From Rufibacter sp. DG15C (GTDB lineage Bacteria; Bacteroidota; Bacteroidia; Cytophagales; Hymenobacteraceae), in NCBI RefSeq assembly GCF_001577755.1, contig NZ_CP010776.1, positions 3,038,001 through 3,102,000 on the forward strand: 64,000 nucleotides of DNA. Reading direction: 5' to 3'. Under the pieces are notes generated by a model. That model saw only the letters and a list, made by a program, of their open reading frames with translations. It was not told where the DNA came from and searched no databases. This document shows, piece after piece, positions 63,012-64,000 of the stretch. A program made the translations under genes and the position numbers. The first letter of the stretch is position 1; each line of letters starts with the position of its first letter.

Positions 63012-63209
63012 GGGCAAAGGTGCTAATCTGGTGCGAGGTAAAATTACGGAAACGTATTGGGATTGGTAAGGCCTGCAGGTCAAACCTGCGAGAATCTTTT
63101 GAGAACCAGCCGGTCTTTGCGGGAGAATGCAACAGACGTGGGCTTTTTTTCTGAACTTGCGCCTATAAAACGCACCTGCGCTTTCATCATCCACCCAACC
63201 AATTTGTCT

Positions 63210-64000
63210 ATGGCCAAAGCTACCAAACCCGAAACCTTTAACATGACCGCCACCACTTTGGCCGGGTTGGAAGAAGTGCTGGCCCAGGAGTTGACGGATT
63301 TAGGGGCGAAGTTTGTGAAAGTGGGCGTACGTGCCGTGACCTTCTCTGGTGACCAACGACTGCTGTACAGCGCCAATCTTTGGTGCCGCACCGCCATCCG
63401 CATTCTCAAGCCCTTCGCGCAGTTCAAGGCCCGGGACGAGAAGGAACTGTACCTGAAAGTGCGGGAACAGGACTGGACCAGGTACCTAACCGTAGACAGC
63501 ACCTTTGCCATAAATGCCGTAGTGGCCCGCTCCACCTTTGAGCACTCGCTGTTCGTCTCGCAATTGACTAAAGATGCCATTGTAGACCAGTTCAGGGATA
63601 ATACCGGCAAGCGCCCCAGCGTAGACGTGGCCACGCCAGATGTGCGTATCAACCTGCACATGCATGAGAACATCGTCACGTTAGCCCTAGATGCCTCTGG
63701 TGATTCTCTGCACCGCCGCGGGTACCGTCAGCAGACCAATGTGGCGCCTTTGAACGAGGTACTAGCCGCCGGTATTTTGATGCTCTCAGGTTGGGATAGA
63801 AAGTCGCCGTTGTATGACCCCATGTGCGGCTCCGGTACCATCCTCGCCGAGGCCGCCATGATGGCCCATAACATTGCCCCCGGCGTGTACCGCCGGGACT
63901 ATGGCTTCATGCGCTGGCCCGACTACAACGCCGAGCTTTACAAGGAAGTCTATCAAGCCGCTTTGGCGCAGGAAGACAAAGAGGTTGAAGTGGAAATTTT
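63210..64000 (+). CDS. THUMP-domain class I SAM-dependent RNA methyltransferase (partial, C-terminus off window)
   Basis: An open frame from ATG 63210 runs off the window end after 263 codons. It starts MAKATKPETFNMTATTLAGLEEVLAQEL, the THUMP/RlmL-type N-terminus. It continues with RAVTFSGDQRLLYSANLWCRTAIRIL, and then THUMP residues to about 160. A methyltransferase domain begins with GYRQQTNVAPLNEVLAAGILMLSGW and the SAM-binding DPMCGSGTILAEAAMM. It resembles RlmL N-terminal part (YcbY) or YpsC, which methylate 23S rRNA. It is divergent from murB with about 200 bp between starts. Confidence 0.92.
   Translation, partial: MAKATKPETFNMTATTLAGLEEVLAQELTDLGAKFVKVGVRAVTFSGDQRLLYSANLWCRTAIRILKPFAQFKARDEKELYLKVREQDWTRYLTVDSTFAINAVVARSTFEHSLFVSQLTKDAIVDQFRDNTGKRPSVDVATPDVRINLHMHENIVTLALDASGDSLHRRGYRQQTNVAPLNEVLAAGILMLSGWDRKSPLYDPMCGSGTILAEAAMMAHNIAPGVYRRDYGFMRWPDYNAELYKEVYQAALAQEDKEVEVEI

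Noticed and set aside
63080-63679. 199-codon minus-strand ORF overlapping the THUMP methyltransferase start
   Set aside because: The plus-strand frame from 63210 has THUMP and SAM-binding motifs, so this is an antisense shadow.

Overview
The window looks like a chromosomal segment of a Bacteroidota bacterium, most likely Cytophagales / Hymenobacteraceae (a Rufibacter- or Nibribacter-like genome). Supporting signs are a secreted protein with a type IX secretion sorting domain and SprB-like repeat, TIGR02757 and DUF4905 proteins, Bacteroidota-type promoters (TTTG-N19-TAnnTTTG, seen clearly in front of both tRNA-Glu genes), and TTG starts without strong Shine-Dalgarno sites. The genus is an inference. 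I find 50 protein genes (the first and last cut by the window edges), two tRNA genes, and a family of 18 short palindromic repeats.

Layout. 0-2.3 kb: three minus-strand stress-type proteins with YsnF/DUF2382 domains. 2.4-8.5 kb: a small orphan ORF, a 2H phosphoesterase, gamma-glutamyltransferase, a penicillin-acylase-type lipoprotein and a SIMPL-domain protein. 8.6-15.9 kb: a Ca2+-type P-ATPase, an ATP-cone/PD-(D/E)XK nuclease and a beta-CASP RNase-like protein in one operon, plus a VIT1-type transporter and a tandem universal stress protein. 16-17.9 kb: L,D-transpeptidase and a TruC-like pseudouridine synthase. 18-25.9 kb: a molybdenum-cofactor cluster (xdhC, mocA-like, moaD, moaE, moaA, moaC, mobA, moeB-rhodanese, a TSUP transporter, moeA).

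26-41 kb is the accessory-looking part. A four-PAS histidine kinase is divergent from a KaiC-like double ATPase and a KaiB-like protein. Next come a small unknown gene, a BBE-type flavin oxidase, a nearly 1 kb AT-rich gap, a T9SS cargo protein, a DUF937-OmpA fusion, CorA, a second PAS kinase paralogous to the first, a GAF protein and a YciE-like ferritin. 41.5-49.5 kb holds the alpha-2-macroglobulin / PBP1C pair. 50-64 kb is housekeeping: YpfJ-like metallopeptidase, two near-identical tRNA-Glu loci flanking a DUF808 gene, gapA, lipid kinase, SUI1, kdsB, DUF4905, a LysM/RlpA-like protein, TIGR02757, mutS2, murB and a THUMP methyltransferase (partial).

The strongest unexplained signal is the ~38-bp palindrome family. 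It has a near-constant architecture, compensatory stem changes, mostly intergenic placement, one copy inside moeA, two copies whose hairpins are extended by locus-specific inverted flanks, and no copies between about 28.4 and 46.9 kb. The second point of interest is a Kai-type module in what looks like a non-photosynthetic Bacteroidota: KaiC carries Ala-Thr where cyanobacterial KaiC has the Ser-Thr phosphosite pair, no kaiA is present in the window, and a multi-PAS kinase is adjacent.
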